A model generated the notes under the pieces. The model was not told the DNA's origin and searched no databases. It worked only from the letters and a program-made list of their open reading frames with translations. From Bradyrhizobium sp. ORS 375 (GTDB taxonomy: Bacteria > Pseudomonadota > Alphaproteobacteria > Rhizobiales > Xanthobacteraceae), in contig NZ_CAFI01000032.1 in NCBI RefSeq assembly GCF_000239775.1, positions 1 through 45,336 of the forward strand: DNA of 45,336 nucleotides. The letters run 5' to 3'. A program made the position numbers and the translations under genes. This document shows positions 21,455-32,200 of this stretch, in pieces; the first letter of the stretch is position 1; each line of letters opens with the position of its first letter.

Positions 21455-22773
21455 AGGTCGATCTCGATATCGTCGGGCCTCTTGCCGGCGGCGGCCGCCT
21501 GTTCTTCGACTGTGAGCTCCTCCACGTCGACGCGGATATTGAGGTCCTTGGCTGGGTCGAACTCGGGGAACAGGTCGACGCGATCAAGGATCGTCGCCAC
21601 GAGCTTCCGCAGGAAGATTCGAGGGGCCACACCTACCTTGCCGCCTAGCTTTCCTGCGACCTCGTGCGCGACGCCAGTCAGCACTGCGTCAGTGACACGC
21701 GCCTTCATGTGCTCAGGATGTTCTGTTGGGTACAAGTCACGCACGCGGCGGCCGACCTCGATGAGCCGCTCTTGGTCAAACGGGAAGAGGCGCACCTGGA
21801 CGTCGCGGGGGTTGTCCCACTTCGCATCCCCCGAGAAGTCGACGTACAGACGTTGAGCGAGCGGGGGCAGGCGCTTCACGCCGTTCGGCCCGTCGAAAAA
21901 TGCGGGTGTGCCCGTGATGAGGACGTAGAGCCCCGCGAAGCGCCCGCCGTAGAGGTCATCGATCAGTTTTCGAATCGCCTCCAAGCTCTTGTCGCGGCTG
22001 TCCGAGCGGACCCGCTGGATCGTCTCGACCTCGTCGAGCACCAGCAGGAGGCCCGGCCGTCCACACTGCTGGAGCACCGCGAGGAGGCCGCGTAGGAAGC
22101 CGAGCGCGCCGGTGTGGTCAATCTCGCCCTTGATGCCTGCCTGCTTCTTGATGTCCGCGCTGACGTTGGGCTGGCCCATCAGCCACGCAATGAGGCCTTC
22201 GGAGAGCGCGAGGTTACCTGCGACTTCGGCGGCGTGGTATGCGCGCAGCACCGCTGCATATTGGGGCTGCACTGCGCTCACGTCCTTCAGACGTGCCTCG
22301 AGCAAGTTCCCCACACCTTCCGAAAGCGCCTTCATGTCATCGGGATCCCGGAGCGTACGCGAGACCTCTTCCTCGAGGCCCATTAGCCACTGCGAGATGA
22401 TCGCGCGAAACGCGCCCGTGTCCCACTCCGCTGTGCGCAGACCTTCTGTCGCCCGGCGGTACACCGTTTCAAGCCGGTGAAGCGGGGTGTCGTTCTCGGA
22501 GATCTGCACTTCGGCAACAGCGAATCCGCGCGCGAGCGCTTGCTGTTGGTACCAGCGCGCGGTGAAGCTCTTGCCGCACCCGAAGTCGCCGCGAAGAGCT
22601 TTGAACACCGCGCCGCCCGTTGCGCAGCGTTCCAGCTCTTCTTTGAGCGATACGGAAAAGCGGTCGGTGCCGACCGCGAACAGGTCGAGGCCTCGACGCG
22701 GCACTGTTCCTCGGCGCAGCGCCTCGATGACGTCTTTGCGGAGGAGGACGCTCGGCCCACTCGTCTCGCTCAT
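21451..22773 (-). CDS. brxD: BrxD, P-loop ATPase of type 2 BREX
   Basis: A 440-residue ATPase of the BrxD family (formerly DUF2791). Walker A is GDFGCGKSFTARW (Lys 68) and Walker B is LLLVLDEVETI (Asp 247), followed by a conserved GLYVLITGTPAFFDG segment like a sensor strand. BrxD occurs only with type 2 BREX, beside brxHI, and is thought to be an Orc/Cdc6-like AAA ATPase that may load or regulate the helicase; that role is inferred. It overlaps pglZ upstream (ATGA) and brxHI downstream, so all three should be translated together. Length is normal for the family and nothing is missing. Confidence 0.92.
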   Translation of the reverse strand: MSETSGPSVLLRKDVIEALRRGTVPRRGLDLFAVGTDRFSVSLKEELERCATGGAVFKALRGDFGCGKSFTARWYQQQALARGFAVAEVQISENDTPLHRLETVYRRATEGLRTAEWDTGAFRAIISQWLMGLEEEVSRTLRDPDDMKALSEGVGNLLEARLKDVSAVQPQYAAVLRAYHAAEVAGNLALSEGLIAWLMGQPNVSADIKKQAGIKGEIDHTGALGFLRGLLAVLQQCGRPGLLLVLDEVETIQRVRSDSRDKSLEAIRKLIDDLYGGRFAGLYVLITGTPAFFDGPNGVKRLPPLAQRLYVDFSGDAKWDNPRDVQVRLFPFDQERLIEVGRRVRDLYPTEHPEHMKARVTDAVLTGVAHEVAGKLGGKVGVAPRIFLRKLVATILDRVDLFPEFDPAKDLNIRVDVEELTVEEQAAAAGKRPDDIEIDL

Positions 22774-25544
22774 TCAGTCACTCCAAACTGCGATAGCAGT
22801 CTTGCCTTGTGCAGTACGACTCGGCGGCCTGCGACATCGTGCTCGACGATTGCGAAGCCGTCAGCGTTCAAAACACCCATCCGCGCCACGACGCCGCCCA
22901 CTTGGTGGGGGCGCACGCCGCAGAGCCTCGCAAAGTCGGCGGCAGTCATGCTTCCACCTGCGTCTACGAGCACGGTCAGCCACGTGAGCACCCGCTCGAC
23001 GTCAGCCTTCGGCACACCCGCGATCTGCAGCGTGAAGAGCTTGGACGTGCGCAGACGCGCGACGAGCGTGGGTTCTGTGGGCGCCTCTGGCGGCGCGATG
23101 GGAGTCTTTGCCTGCTCCACGGGAAGGAGCTCGAGCTGCGCCTTCGGTGTCTTTGGCTCCTTGATTGGAGCGACTGGAACGGTAGCCGGACGAGCAATTT
23201 TGAGCGCCCACCAATCAGGCTCGGGCAGCACCCGGCATGACAGCTCGACGTCGTCATCCGCGACGCGATCCAGCCACTCGGGACCAATCAGAAATGCCGG
23301 CGCTACGGCCTCTGCGAGAGAGAGGCCGCCGTGCTCGCCATAGTTGGGCGCGCGGTTCGCGAGCGTCGTGTCCCACAATGCGGCGATGCCAGCCGATCCG
23401 CGCGGCTTCCAGGAGGATCGCGGCAAGAGCACTTCGCCGTCCTGCGGCTGCTCCCCTTCGGCCAATGCACGCCACCGGGCACCGCCCTCGCGCCCAACTG
23501 GGATACGCCCGCTCGCGACGCGCATTGCGTCGCCAGCGGCATGCCCGTGATCCGCCACGAGCAGCACAGCTCTTTCGGCGCCGCCGGCGGCGGAGAGTAA
23601 TGCCTCAAGCGGAAGGATGGATGTTTTACTGTAGTCGACGGCGACCTGGAGGCTGCCCTTGAGCTGTTCGTCGACGGCGTTGACGATCACCGCGACGACA
23701 CGCTCGTCGTCCGCAATCGCTTTCTTCACCTCCTCGGTGAGCTCGTGACCGGCAAGGATCTCGCGTCGAAAGAACACATTGAGAGGTTCCTCACCGACGA
23801 GTTCGCGCACGTGCGGGTTCGAGGCCCAGCGCTCCTCGTCCTTGTCGGTGCCCTGGTCGCCGAAGCGTGGATCGGCGACGCCCGCGAAGAGTGCGGCCCG
23901 GCTAACCTGGGTGAGAGTCGGCGCCGTCGCCAATACAGGCGGGATCGGAAGTTGCCCGCTCCAGTTTGGTGTGCGCCAGGCGATGGGGCTCCACCTACGC
24001 TGGTCGCGCAGGCGTTGAAGGATCTGCACCGCCGTCGCGTAGCTCATGCCGTCCATCAAGACGAGCAGCAGGCGCCGATGCTGTCCGCCTTTGAGGAACT
24101 GCGCAACAACGCGCTTGGTAACGTCCTCGATAGGGAGCACCTCGTTCGAGGGCTTCCCGGCCGCGATCCACGACACGTACGCTTGGGCAAATCGCTGATC
24201 GTCGGCACGGGCCTCCGCGTCGATGGCTCCGCACAGTCGGTGGACGGCGGTCATTAGCGCGTCGCCGGCGCCGCGCATCCCGCGCGCGCTCTGGCGCGCC
24301 CAGTCGAGAAAGCCGCCCTCTTCGGTGTAGCGGCGCGCGAGCTCGATCGCCGGTTGCCACGGCGTGCCATGCTCGGCGAGCTGCGGGCGTACCCTCCGCG
24401 CAAGCAGCCAGGCCGATAGACGCGCTGCCATCTTCCGAGCTTCGATGTGTTCGGAGCCGCGAATGATGCGATCGAGGCGATGCGCGCTCAGGTGGTCGAA
24501 CGCCGTGAGCACGGCTGTCATTGAGTCGGCGCTAGGCGAGTCGACGAGCGTAGTCAACGCAGCAGCAACAGCTTCCTCGCGCGCAGCGTGACCGGCGGGC
24601 AGCCAATCGCTCGCCGCCGCGAGAGCTGAAGCCCCGCCGCTCATCGCGTGCTGCTGGGCAAGCTCGAGGAGTCGCCGATCGGCCTCGTTCTCCACTGACA
24701 GCACTGCAGCGATTAACGCCTCTGCGGATCCGTGCTCGTGCGCGTCTCGCACTTCGTTCGCGAGGCCGGGCGCAATGCTCGCAATCTGTCCATTCACGAG
24801 ACCCCGAAGGTAGGCGTCCTCGCTCTTCTCGACTGCTGCTAGCAGCAGGAGTGCCTCGATCGCGCGGTCAACAAGGCCGAGTTCCCAGGCGCGGAAGCCA
24901 AGTATGCCGACGGAGCCGAGCCGCTCGCCGACCCAGACGAACAGCTCGTGTCGCACCGCCCGCAGGAGGCCGTCGCCCTCGCACGCGCGCGCGAAGGCCG
25001 TTCCAGCATCTGAGTTGCGTACCCAGCGGAGCCATGCCGTCCCGGACTCGAGCGCGCTCTCGGGGGTGCCAAAGCGGGCTTCAAGCACGCGCTTGCAGAG
25101 GTCGTTTGTCGTGAGGCGGAGGCCCGTGATCTTGCGAAGCCCATCGACGCTGCCCGAGAGCACCAGCCGCGCAAGCGCGGTCGATACCAAGCCTTGATCG
25201 ACTTGGCGCGCACCGAAGAGCGCGGCGAGCCGGGCATCGCGCGCGACGTGGTAGATGCGCCCGCCCGCGAGGCGGCACGAGACGTCAAGCGGAAGCGCGT
25301 CCTCAGCCCAATCTACCAAGTATACGCTGCCCGTTGTGGGTGGCGCGCCGGGTGCCGGCAGCTTCGAGCGAAGCTCCAGTTCACAAGACGTGGGGATGAT
25401 CTCCCACTTCAGGCCATCGAGATCGATGTGCCCGAGCTGCCCTCGACCGAAGAGCGCGAGCAGCTTGGAGCGGTGATCGCGCCGGAACAGGCGCTCCACC
25501 TCCAACCGAATGTCCGCATCCGAGAGCAGCGGCGCCTCGGTCAT
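22770..25544 (-). CDS. pglZ: PglZ, alkaline-phosphatase-fold protein of BREX
   Basis: A 924-residue PglZ. The N-terminal half is helical and variable. The alkaline-phosphatase-superfamily domain includes LLLVLMDGMSYATAVQIL (metal-ligand Asp 498) and LLVADHGHAAGDAM (Asp 665, His 666). Near the C-terminus is a probable winged-helix (GGSMTAADFARLCGVRPHQ). PglZ is found in every BREX type and is needed for protection; in Streptomyces Pgl it offsets the toxicity of PglX. A direct phosphatase or nuclease substrate is not established. A proline-rich linker (about 790-830) precedes the C-terminal domain. Both ends overlap neighbouring genes by 4 nt. Confidence 0.93.
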   Translation of the reverse strand: MTEAPLLSDADIRLEVERLFRRDHRSKLLALFGRGQLGHIDLDGLKWEIIPTSCELELRSKLPAPGAPPTTGSVYLVDWAEDALPLDVSCRLAGGRIYHVARDARLAALFGARQVDQGLVSTALARLVLSGSVDGLRKITGLRLTTNDLCKRVLEARFGTPESALESGTAWLRWVRNSDAGTAFARACEGDGLLRAVRHELFVWVGERLGSVGILGFRAWELGLVDRAIEALLLLAAVEKSEDAYLRGLVNGQIASIAPGLANEVRDAHEHGSAEALIAAVLSVENEADRRLLELAQQHAMSGGASALAAASDWLPAGHAAREEAVAAALTTLVDSPSADSMTAVLTAFDHLSAHRLDRIIRGSEHIEARKMAARLSAWLLARRVRPQLAEHGTPWQPAIELARRYTEEGGFLDWARQSARGMRGAGDALMTAVHRLCGAIDAEARADDQRFAQAYVSWIAAGKPSNEVLPIEDVTKRVVAQFLKGGQHRRLLLVLMDGMSYATAVQILQRLRDQRRWSPIAWRTPNWSGQLPIPPVLATAPTLTQVSRAALFAGVADPRFGDQGTDKDEERWASNPHVRELVGEEPLNVFFRREILAGHELTEEVKKAIADDERVVAVIVNAVDEQLKGSLQVAVDYSKTSILPLEALLSAAGGAERAVLLVADHGHAAGDAMRVASGRIPVGREGGARWRALAEGEQPQDGEVLLPRSSWKPRGSAGIAALWDTTLANRAPNYGEHGGLSLAEAVAPAFLIGPEWLDRVADDDVELSCRVLPEPDWWALKIARPATVPVAPIKEPKTPKAQLELLPVEQAKTPIAPPEAPTEPTLVARLRTSKLFTLQIAGVPKADVERVLTWLTVLVDAGGSMTAADFARLCGVRPHQVGGVVARMGVLNADGFAIVEHDVAGRRVVLHKARLLSQFGVTE

Positions 25545-28500
25545 TCCGGCCTCCGCTTCCAGGCCGTGAGCCGGATCATGACACGCGAGGCATCCTTGCC
25601 CTCGACCTCGATGCGCGCGGCCAGCTCGCGGAGCATCTTCGCGGCTGCCTTCGCGTCACCGAGATCGTTCGATGACTCGAGCACAACTTCCTCGCTGACC
25701 GGCGACTCCTGCAGTCCCCAATCCGTGGGCACATAGAGCAACTCGTCGGCACGGCGAGTCAGCTCGCTGAGTCCGTCGGCGAGCATCTTGTTCACCTCGT
25801 CAGTTTCGAGCAGCGTGGCGAGATCCTGGAGCAGCAGCTTCGCGCGCTGGCCCCGCTCGGCATCGCCGACGAGCCCCTTCACCTGCCGCAGCACGATCCA
25901 GCGCGCGTCCTCTTGAAGTAAGCGCTTGCTGGCCGCCGCGGTCGTGAAGTTGCGGCCCATCGCTGGGACGGAGGTCTTGGGCGTGAAGCTCGCAAGGTCG
26001 CGGACGAGGGATGCGCCGTCACCGTGCGAGAGCTGCTGGAGCAGCGCCGCCGATGCGTGCGCCGTCGCAAGCCGGTGCGCGTTTTCGGGCTCGGCCCAGT
26101 CTCGGATCTTCGACTCCAGTGCAGCGGGCAGCTCGGCGGCGTCGCCGACCGCCCTCAGCTTCTCCTTCAGCTTGTCGGCAAAGGCCGAGAGATTGCGTGC
26201 GCTCAGCGAGCGACCACCGATGGCGATGCCAAACAGCTCGCCGGCGCGGTTCAGCGCGTCGCTCCATTCGGCCGGCGTGGGCAGGTCGGGGCGCAGCAAC
26301 TCGACGTCATCCGGGAGCTGGCCCGGTCGCGGCTGCGGGTAGTTCTTACTATCGCGCCGGAAAGTGCGCCCACTCCACGAAGCGTATAGCGAGATGAGCA
26401 TATCCTGTACTTCGGTGGGCAGGCCGCGCGTCCGCTGCGGATCGAGCCAGCCACGCACGTTGCTGACGGTCGGCGTGTCGATGCCGCCCTGCTGGCGTTG
26501 CTGCTCGATCTCCTTGAAGGGGCGCTCGTTCAACAGCACCGCGACGTCTCCCGTCTCGGTGATACCCAGTGGATCGGCGTAGGCGCGCAGGTCGTTGCGC
26601 TCCCCTTTCTCGACGTTCATGCGACGGTCACGTTCATCGAGGAGCTTCTCTAGGAGCGCGCCGACCCGTTCCATGCGCGACGCCGATACGGGTCCGTCAA
26701 AGCGGGGGTGGTGCGGATATCTCTTCGACAGAAGTGTGTCGACTACCTGGCGGTAGCCGTCCTTCATCGTTCCCGCGAGCACCGCACGGATTTCGAAGTC
26801 GCTGAGCAGCGGGATGAAGTGTTCGTCCACTGTGCGCGACGGGTCGAGGTGGGGGCTGTATTTCGCCATCGCAAGGCCATAGGCCTGTGCGAGTGTGCGC
26901 TTCACGAGCGACTCTTTTTGGGCGCGGAGGCTCGCCAGATCGGCCCGCGTCGTCGGCTGGTCCTCCACGCGCAGATGGCCGAGGTACTTGCGCGAGTCGC
27001 CGTCGAGGATGTGCTCCAGGACCACCAGATCGCCGAGCTCTCGATCGAGCGCGTGGGAGAAGAACGTCGCCAACCACACCACCGTCGGGTTCGGTGGCGC
27101 GTCGGGGGAACGCGTGTCGCGGTACCGCTCGACGGTGCGCAGATCTTCGTCGGGCCCGTGACCGCGCTCGTCGAAGGGGTAGTCGATGATGAGCTGCCAC
27201 TCGTGCTCGCGAGGGCACGTGAGCGTGGTGTCGTCCATTTCCCGCACGTTGCCATAGCGGACGCGACCCTTGCGGCGCGTGCCGTGGAACGACAGCTCTG
27301 CTTCGGCTACGGTGCCATCACTCTCAAGTTCGAGAGCCTGGAATAGAAGGCGCCGCATCGTATTCTTGCGCGCGCCCGCCGTGTCGGCCTCGGCGGCCTG
27401 CGCGAGGATTGGCTGGAGGTCGACACCCGCGAGATGGATGTTCACCTCGGGGTCAGCCTGCTCACCGAGCCGGAGCGCACCGACCTGGCTCGCCCAATCG
27501 CGAATGCGCTGCGCTACCACCTGCATCTCCGCGCCAGGGATGGGCGACGCGATGGTGCCGTGGTTCAGGTACGCGAGCCGCTTGACCGTGAGCCCCTTGA
27601 AGGGCTTGGCCTCCGGCGCGAGCGCCGCCATGAGCAGCGTCTTCGCGAGCCGGTTGTCGTTGCGGCACATCATCTGCTGGCAACCGCTGCAGCCGAGCCG
27701 ACGGTCATGGTTCTCACGCAGTCGCTGACACGCGGCCGGGTTGTCTGTGTTGTGCTGCCGCCGGATGATCGGCAGGAAGCTCTCGCGGTAGAGATCGCGG
27801 GCGCGGTCAAAGCGCGCCTTCATGACCGGGTCATCGATGGGGTCTTCGCTCTCCGCAAGGGCGTCGAACGCGTCGCCCGCGGGCACCACGCGGCCGGTCT
27901 CAAGGTCCGGCAAGTGGTGCACCAGCAGCTCCATCAAGATGCGGATCGCCGTGCGCTCACGCTGCAGGCAGTCCGACAGTGCGACAAGCGCCTCGATGAG
28001 TGCAGGCGAAAACGGGTAGACCTTCTTGAAGTCAGCTTCGTCGCCTTCACTGCCGATCAGCACGCTCTGCGCCTGGCCGGCCGCGCGCCACGTTTTCGCG
28101 AAATCGTCGGCGAGCTTCTCCGCTGCCGACCGGTCTTTCGGGCGCACCACCCTATGTGCGACGATTGCGGGCAGGTTCGAATCTGCGAGCGTGACGGTCT
28201 CGAAACGACCATCGTGGTGCGAGAGGTTGCGCGACAGCTCGTTGCGGACTGCGCCCTGCGCCTGCTCGCCAAGGAACTGCGACAGGTCGCGCTGGCGCGC
28301 AATGAAGCTGACAATGGGGATGGCGCGGTCGGCATCCTGCGCCTCTTTCAGCTTCACCATCTTCTGCACCTCGCGGCCGACGAAGGGCAGATCGCTCGAG
28401 TTGCCCGCGAGCCAAAGCACAAGCTCGTCGAGGTAGAGCACGATGGCGTCGAAACCGAGCGACTTGGCATGGCGACTCATAACGCCAAGTCCCGTGTCCA

Positions 28501-29242
28501 AGTCAACAAACCGCCCCTGCTGCGCGGTCCAGGACTTGTAAAAGGTCCGCACGAGATCGCTGAACAGCTTGGCACGCGGGCTCTGGGCATCGCGATCGGC
28601 TTCGCCGACATACTGCGCGCCGGCAGCGGCTTCAAACGCGGCCGCGTCCCACTTGCGCGCCTCGGCGAGCTTGCCCCAGCCGCTCGCTGCCTGCTTCACA
28701 CCCCCGTTCAGCTCTTCGAAGAACTTCTCGTCGCCCATCCGGCGGCGCAGGTCGCGCGCGTCGTCGAAGAGGCCCTGGTCGGCATAGATGGCGGGCGTCG
28801 GCGCATCGGGGTGGTTTTTGGCGACCCACGCGACATATGAGCCGAGGATCTTCGACTCCATGTCCTGCGCGCCGAGCATGTGGATCGGGAGCTGGAGGAG
28901 CTTCTTCTTGCCGATCCAGTCGTTCTTGCTGCGCAGCGCATGCAGCTCCCCGCGGCTCCATGGGGCCGGGTGGTCGGCGAGCATCAGATCCAACACCGCC
29001 ATAAAGTGGCTCTTGCCCGAGCCGAACGAGCCGTGGAGGTAGGCGGCTTGGCTACGGCCGTCGCGCAGCGCGCTGCCGATGATCGACAGCGCGTGCTCGA
29101 AAGTCTGCACGATCTTCGACGTGATCGCGTAGTCCTTCATCGTGCGCTCGGGGTTCGAGATGCCGCCCGTGAGGTCCTGAACGAAGTCGCCCTTGCGAAC
29201 GGCCTCGGGGAGGTTGAGCAGCTCGTGCATACGTGTCGTCAT
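25541..29242 (-). CDS. pglY: PglY, large AAA-type ATPase of type 2 BREX
   Basis: A 1233-residue ATPase, the type 2 counterpart of BrxC. Walker A is GSFGSGKSHFMAVLDLML (Lys 77) and Walker B is IVLYLDELVLWLAG (Asp 272-Glu 273). A cysteine cluster, CSGCQQMMC (Cys 518, 521, 526) with another Cys shortly before, may bind zinc. The rest is long and mostly helical, with no membrane segments. PglY is required for phage resistance in the Streptomyces Pgl system and ATPases of this kind form large BREX assemblies. It overlaps pglX and pglZ by 4 nt each. The length agrees with the family. Confidence 0.93.
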   Translation of the reverse strand: MTTRMHELLNLPEAVRKGDFVQDLTGGISNPERTMKDYAITSKIVQTFEHALSIIGSALRDGRSQAAYLHGSFGSGKSHFMAVLDLMLADHPAPWSRGELHALRSKNDWIGKKKLLQLPIHMLGAQDMESKILGSYVAWVAKNHPDAPTPAIYADQGLFDDARDLRRRMGDEKFFEELNGGVKQAASGWGKLAEARKWDAAAFEAAAGAQYVGEADRDAQSPRAKLFSDLVRTFYKSWTAQQGRFVDLDTGLGVMSRHAKSLGFDAIVLYLDELVLWLAGNSSDLPFVGREVQKMVKLKEAQDADRAIPIVSFIARQRDLSQFLGEQAQGAVRNELSRNLSHHDGRFETVTLADSNLPAIVAHRVVRPKDRSAAEKLADDFAKTWRAAGQAQSVLIGSEGDEADFKKVYPFSPALIEALVALSDCLQRERTAIRILMELLVHHLPDLETGRVVPAGDAFDALAESEDPIDDPVMKARFDRARDLYRESFLPIIRRQHNTDNPAACQRLRENHDRRLGCSGCQQMMCRNDNRLAKTLLMAALAPEAKPFKGLTVKRLAYLNHGTIASPIPGAEMQVVAQRIRDWASQVGALRLGEQADPEVNIHLAGVDLQPILAQAAEADTAGARKNTMRRLLFQALELESDGTVAEAELSFHGTRRKGRVRYGNVREMDDTTLTCPREHEWQLIIDYPFDERGHGPDEDLRTVERYRDTRSPDAPPNPTVVWLATFFSHALDRELGDLVVLEHILDGDSRKYLGHLRVEDQPTTRADLASLRAQKESLVKRTLAQAYGLAMAKYSPHLDPSRTVDEHFIPLLSDFEIRAVLAGTMKDGYRQVVDTLLSKRYPHHPRFDGPVSASRMERVGALLEKLLDERDRRMNVEKGERNDLRAYADPLGITETGDVAVLLNERPFKEIEQQRQQGGIDTPTVSNVRGWLDPQRTRGLPTEVQDMLISLYASWSGRTFRRDSKNYPQPRPGQLPDDVELLRPDLPTPAEWSDALNRAGELFGIAIGGRSLSARNLSAFADKLKEKLRAVGDAAELPAALESKIRDWAEPENAHRLATAHASAALLQQLSHGDGASLVRDLASFTPKTSVPAMGRNFTTAAASKRLLQEDARWIVLRQVKGLVGDAERGQRAKLLLQDLATLLETDEVNKMLADGLSELTRRADELLYVPTDWGLQESPVSEEVVLESSNDLGDAKAAAKMLRELAARIEVEGKDASRVMIRLTAWKRRPE

Positions 29243-32200
29243 GCTTGATCCCCGATGGCCAAGTACCGAGCAGGGCGCCCGGAGAGCTTCTCAACAAGCC
29301 CGTCGGCGACGAGCTTCTTCAGCGCCTTGCCCACGAGCGCCTTGGTGACGCCCACGGCGCTGGCGAGCTCGACGTCGCTCGGTCCCTCGGGCGGCTCGAC
29401 CTGGTCCCCGTTGTCCTCGTCATCTTCTTCGACCTCGGGTTTCCATGCTGAGAGTGCGGCGAGCACCTCGGCCGGGTCGATGGTAGTACGCTTCGGCGCA
29501 GAAGGCGGGGTCCACCTGCGAAGGTCGCCTACAGCTACGCCGAGCGCATGCGCCTCGCCCGCCACGAAGTCGCGGAAGAACTCGCCGAGCTTCATGCCGC
29601 CAAATTCCGCCGCGGGTTCATTGTGCCACTGAAGGAGCCAGGGCACGCGCTCGTCGAGGCCGGCGAGCAGCGGCACAAGGCGGTCCTTCTGCCAGCCGTC
29701 TTCGGTCTTGCGGCGCTGGTAGAGACCTGAGAGCGCCTGCGCCACCTGAAGGTGGTTCCAGCCCGCCCAGCCAACGAGGGGCGTGGTATCCTCGTCGGTG
29801 TTGCCGCCGGGGAATGAGACGAATCGCTCCTTCGGCACGTCGAGCTTTCCGCGCAGGCTCCAGAAGTGCCGTAGGTAGTCCTTCGGGCCGTACTTGTCCG
29901 GCACTGAGATGCTCTTAAGGTTCAGCCGCTTCAGCTCGGCAGCGAGTTTTTCAGGATCTTCATCTTCGATGCGCTGTAGCCGCCAGGTGTCCTCCCACGT
30001 CGCGCGCTTCTCCATGCCAGTCTCGGCGTAGCGGAAACCCGCCAAGAACGGAACGCCGTCGATATCAACGAGCTCGGAGATTAGCTTCGCGAGATCGAGA
30101 CCGCTCTCCTCGGTGAGCAGCTCGTGCGCAGCGGCGATCGCCGGGTCGCGCCCGAGCTCTAGCGCGAGTTGACGCGCGGAGCGCAGCTCCGGCTGCGACT
30201 GGTCACGGAATGACGCTTCGATACGCGCGAGAAGCCACGTGCGCACGGCTTCCGAGAACGCCTTCTGGTCGTCGGGCACCGACCAGCGCCGCTTTGTCTC
30301 AGGCGTCTCGAGCAGGCGAAGATGCTTGCCGTGCTCGGGATCGTCAAGCAGGCGCAGCCGTTGGCGATACAGGTCGGCGAGCGGTCCGCCGACGTCCTTC
30401 GGGGCCTCGCGCCTGTGGACGCGGAACCACTCCGAGGCCGAGACATCGGCCCCCACCTTGCGCGCGAGGCGTACCTCGAAGGGGCGATGGTTCGGCTCGA
30501 TGGGCACGCGCACGGTATCAACCGAGGACGCCTCGACGGTCGGCAGGCCGAAGAGGCCGTATACGCGCCAGTCCATCTCCTCCTGCAGCGAGGTGAGGAT
30601 GCCGCGAAGGCGTGTGCGTTGGGAGAGGTTCTTCGTGCGCGCGTCCTGAAGGGCGGCGAGCTTGGGCGTCGAAGCAAGCGTTGCCGCGACGACCTTCTCG
30701 GGCGCCTGCTCTGCCATCTGACTCACGGTTTCTTCGGCGGTAATGACCAAGTCGAGAAGCTTGGAGCGCAGGTCGTCAAGCTTCGGGACCGGTAATTGTT
30801 GGAGCAGGTTGCCGGCGTATTCGAGGCGGTCTTGCCACGGCGTTTTCGAAAGCCGCGCGCCCTCGCCGACTTGGTCGCCTCCCTTTGGGAACATTATGAG
30901 GCGGCACCAGAACGCGACGGTGGAGGAGTTCAAGTAGCCCGCAAGTGCTTGATAATCGAGCTCCGTCCGCTCGTTGCGAAGGATAATAATCGGGGCCCCT
31001 CTATTGAAGGTCTTGCCACCGCGATCCACCAAAAAGTGGTTGTGCGTGGCGATGAAGGCGAACGGTATCCGAAATGGCGCCGTGAATCTGTCCGGGTAGT
31101 ACATCGAGTACTCGTAGAACCGTCCGCCTTGTTCGAACTTCGTCTTAAATCCCTTTCCACGACGCTGCCAAAGAGCTGTACGGTGGCACCAAGCCAAGTT
31201 GTAGAGCTCACCGATCTCTGCTTCTGAAAGCGTGCGCGAGCCGTCGTAGGGAAAGGCTGCTCGAAGCGGCGTATTGATCTCCCAATCCCGGATGTAACTG
31301 CCGGTGACGTACGGAATGACGGTCTTCGTCGGCATTCGGAGCCAACGCGGTGCCAGAATGAAAACGTCATCGGCACGCATTACCGCGCTGGATCCGATGA
31401 CCTCGCTAAGGTCTCCAAGTGTGTGACTGGTTCCCATAGCCAATTTTCGGAATAGATCACGTCCTCCGCCGCCGGACAGCACCCACGGATGCTTCTTCAG
31501 TTCAGCACGAGTTCCTCGCTCGACCGAGATGTACGTGCCCTCCCAGCCAACGGCGTCGTGGTGCCGCAGGATCTCGGTCCATACCGGGGCCGAGCTGGGT
31601 TCCGGCGGAACCTGTTGTTCGCCACGTTTGCCCAAGACGGCGGTCACCGCGTCAGAGTCTGCGGAGCGGTTGCGACCGAAGAGCAATACAGTAGGCGTGC
31701 CGTGTCCGGGCAGGTAGCAGCCCGAAGTATCTACGATTTTCTGGAGGTCGAGTTTCGGCAGCACCTCTTCGATTAGAGCCTTGCCCGAATCACGCTTCGT
31801 GAATGCATTGCTGACGATCACGCCCACGTACCCGGATTGTACGGCGAGTTGAAAGAAGCGCTCGACGAAGGGGGGGCCGAGCGGGACGTCGAACGTCGCT
31901 GCGGCATAGTCGTTGCGATAGCGGGCCTTCTTCGCGGAGTCCTTCTCTGTGATGTACGGTGGGTTACCAACGACGGCGTGGAAGCGTCTGCTCAGCAGCC
32001 GCTCCACGTCACTACGGTTTTCGAGCCGGAAGAGCTGGTCACCCCACGAGATGTCGTCCATCGAAATCTGCTCGGAGAACCGCATCTGCATGTTTGACTC
32101 GTTGCCAAAACGATGCAGCAGGCTATCTGCGACCACGACGTTCGGTTTAATGTCCGGCGCGCGCTCGAGGCGCCTGATACCCACCGCGTCGAGCAGCGCG

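Noticed and set aside
27434-28840. Long plus-strand open frame (468 codons) inside pglY
   Set aside because: It is antisense to pglY, arises from the GC-rich codon pattern, and has no recognisable family or ribosome site.
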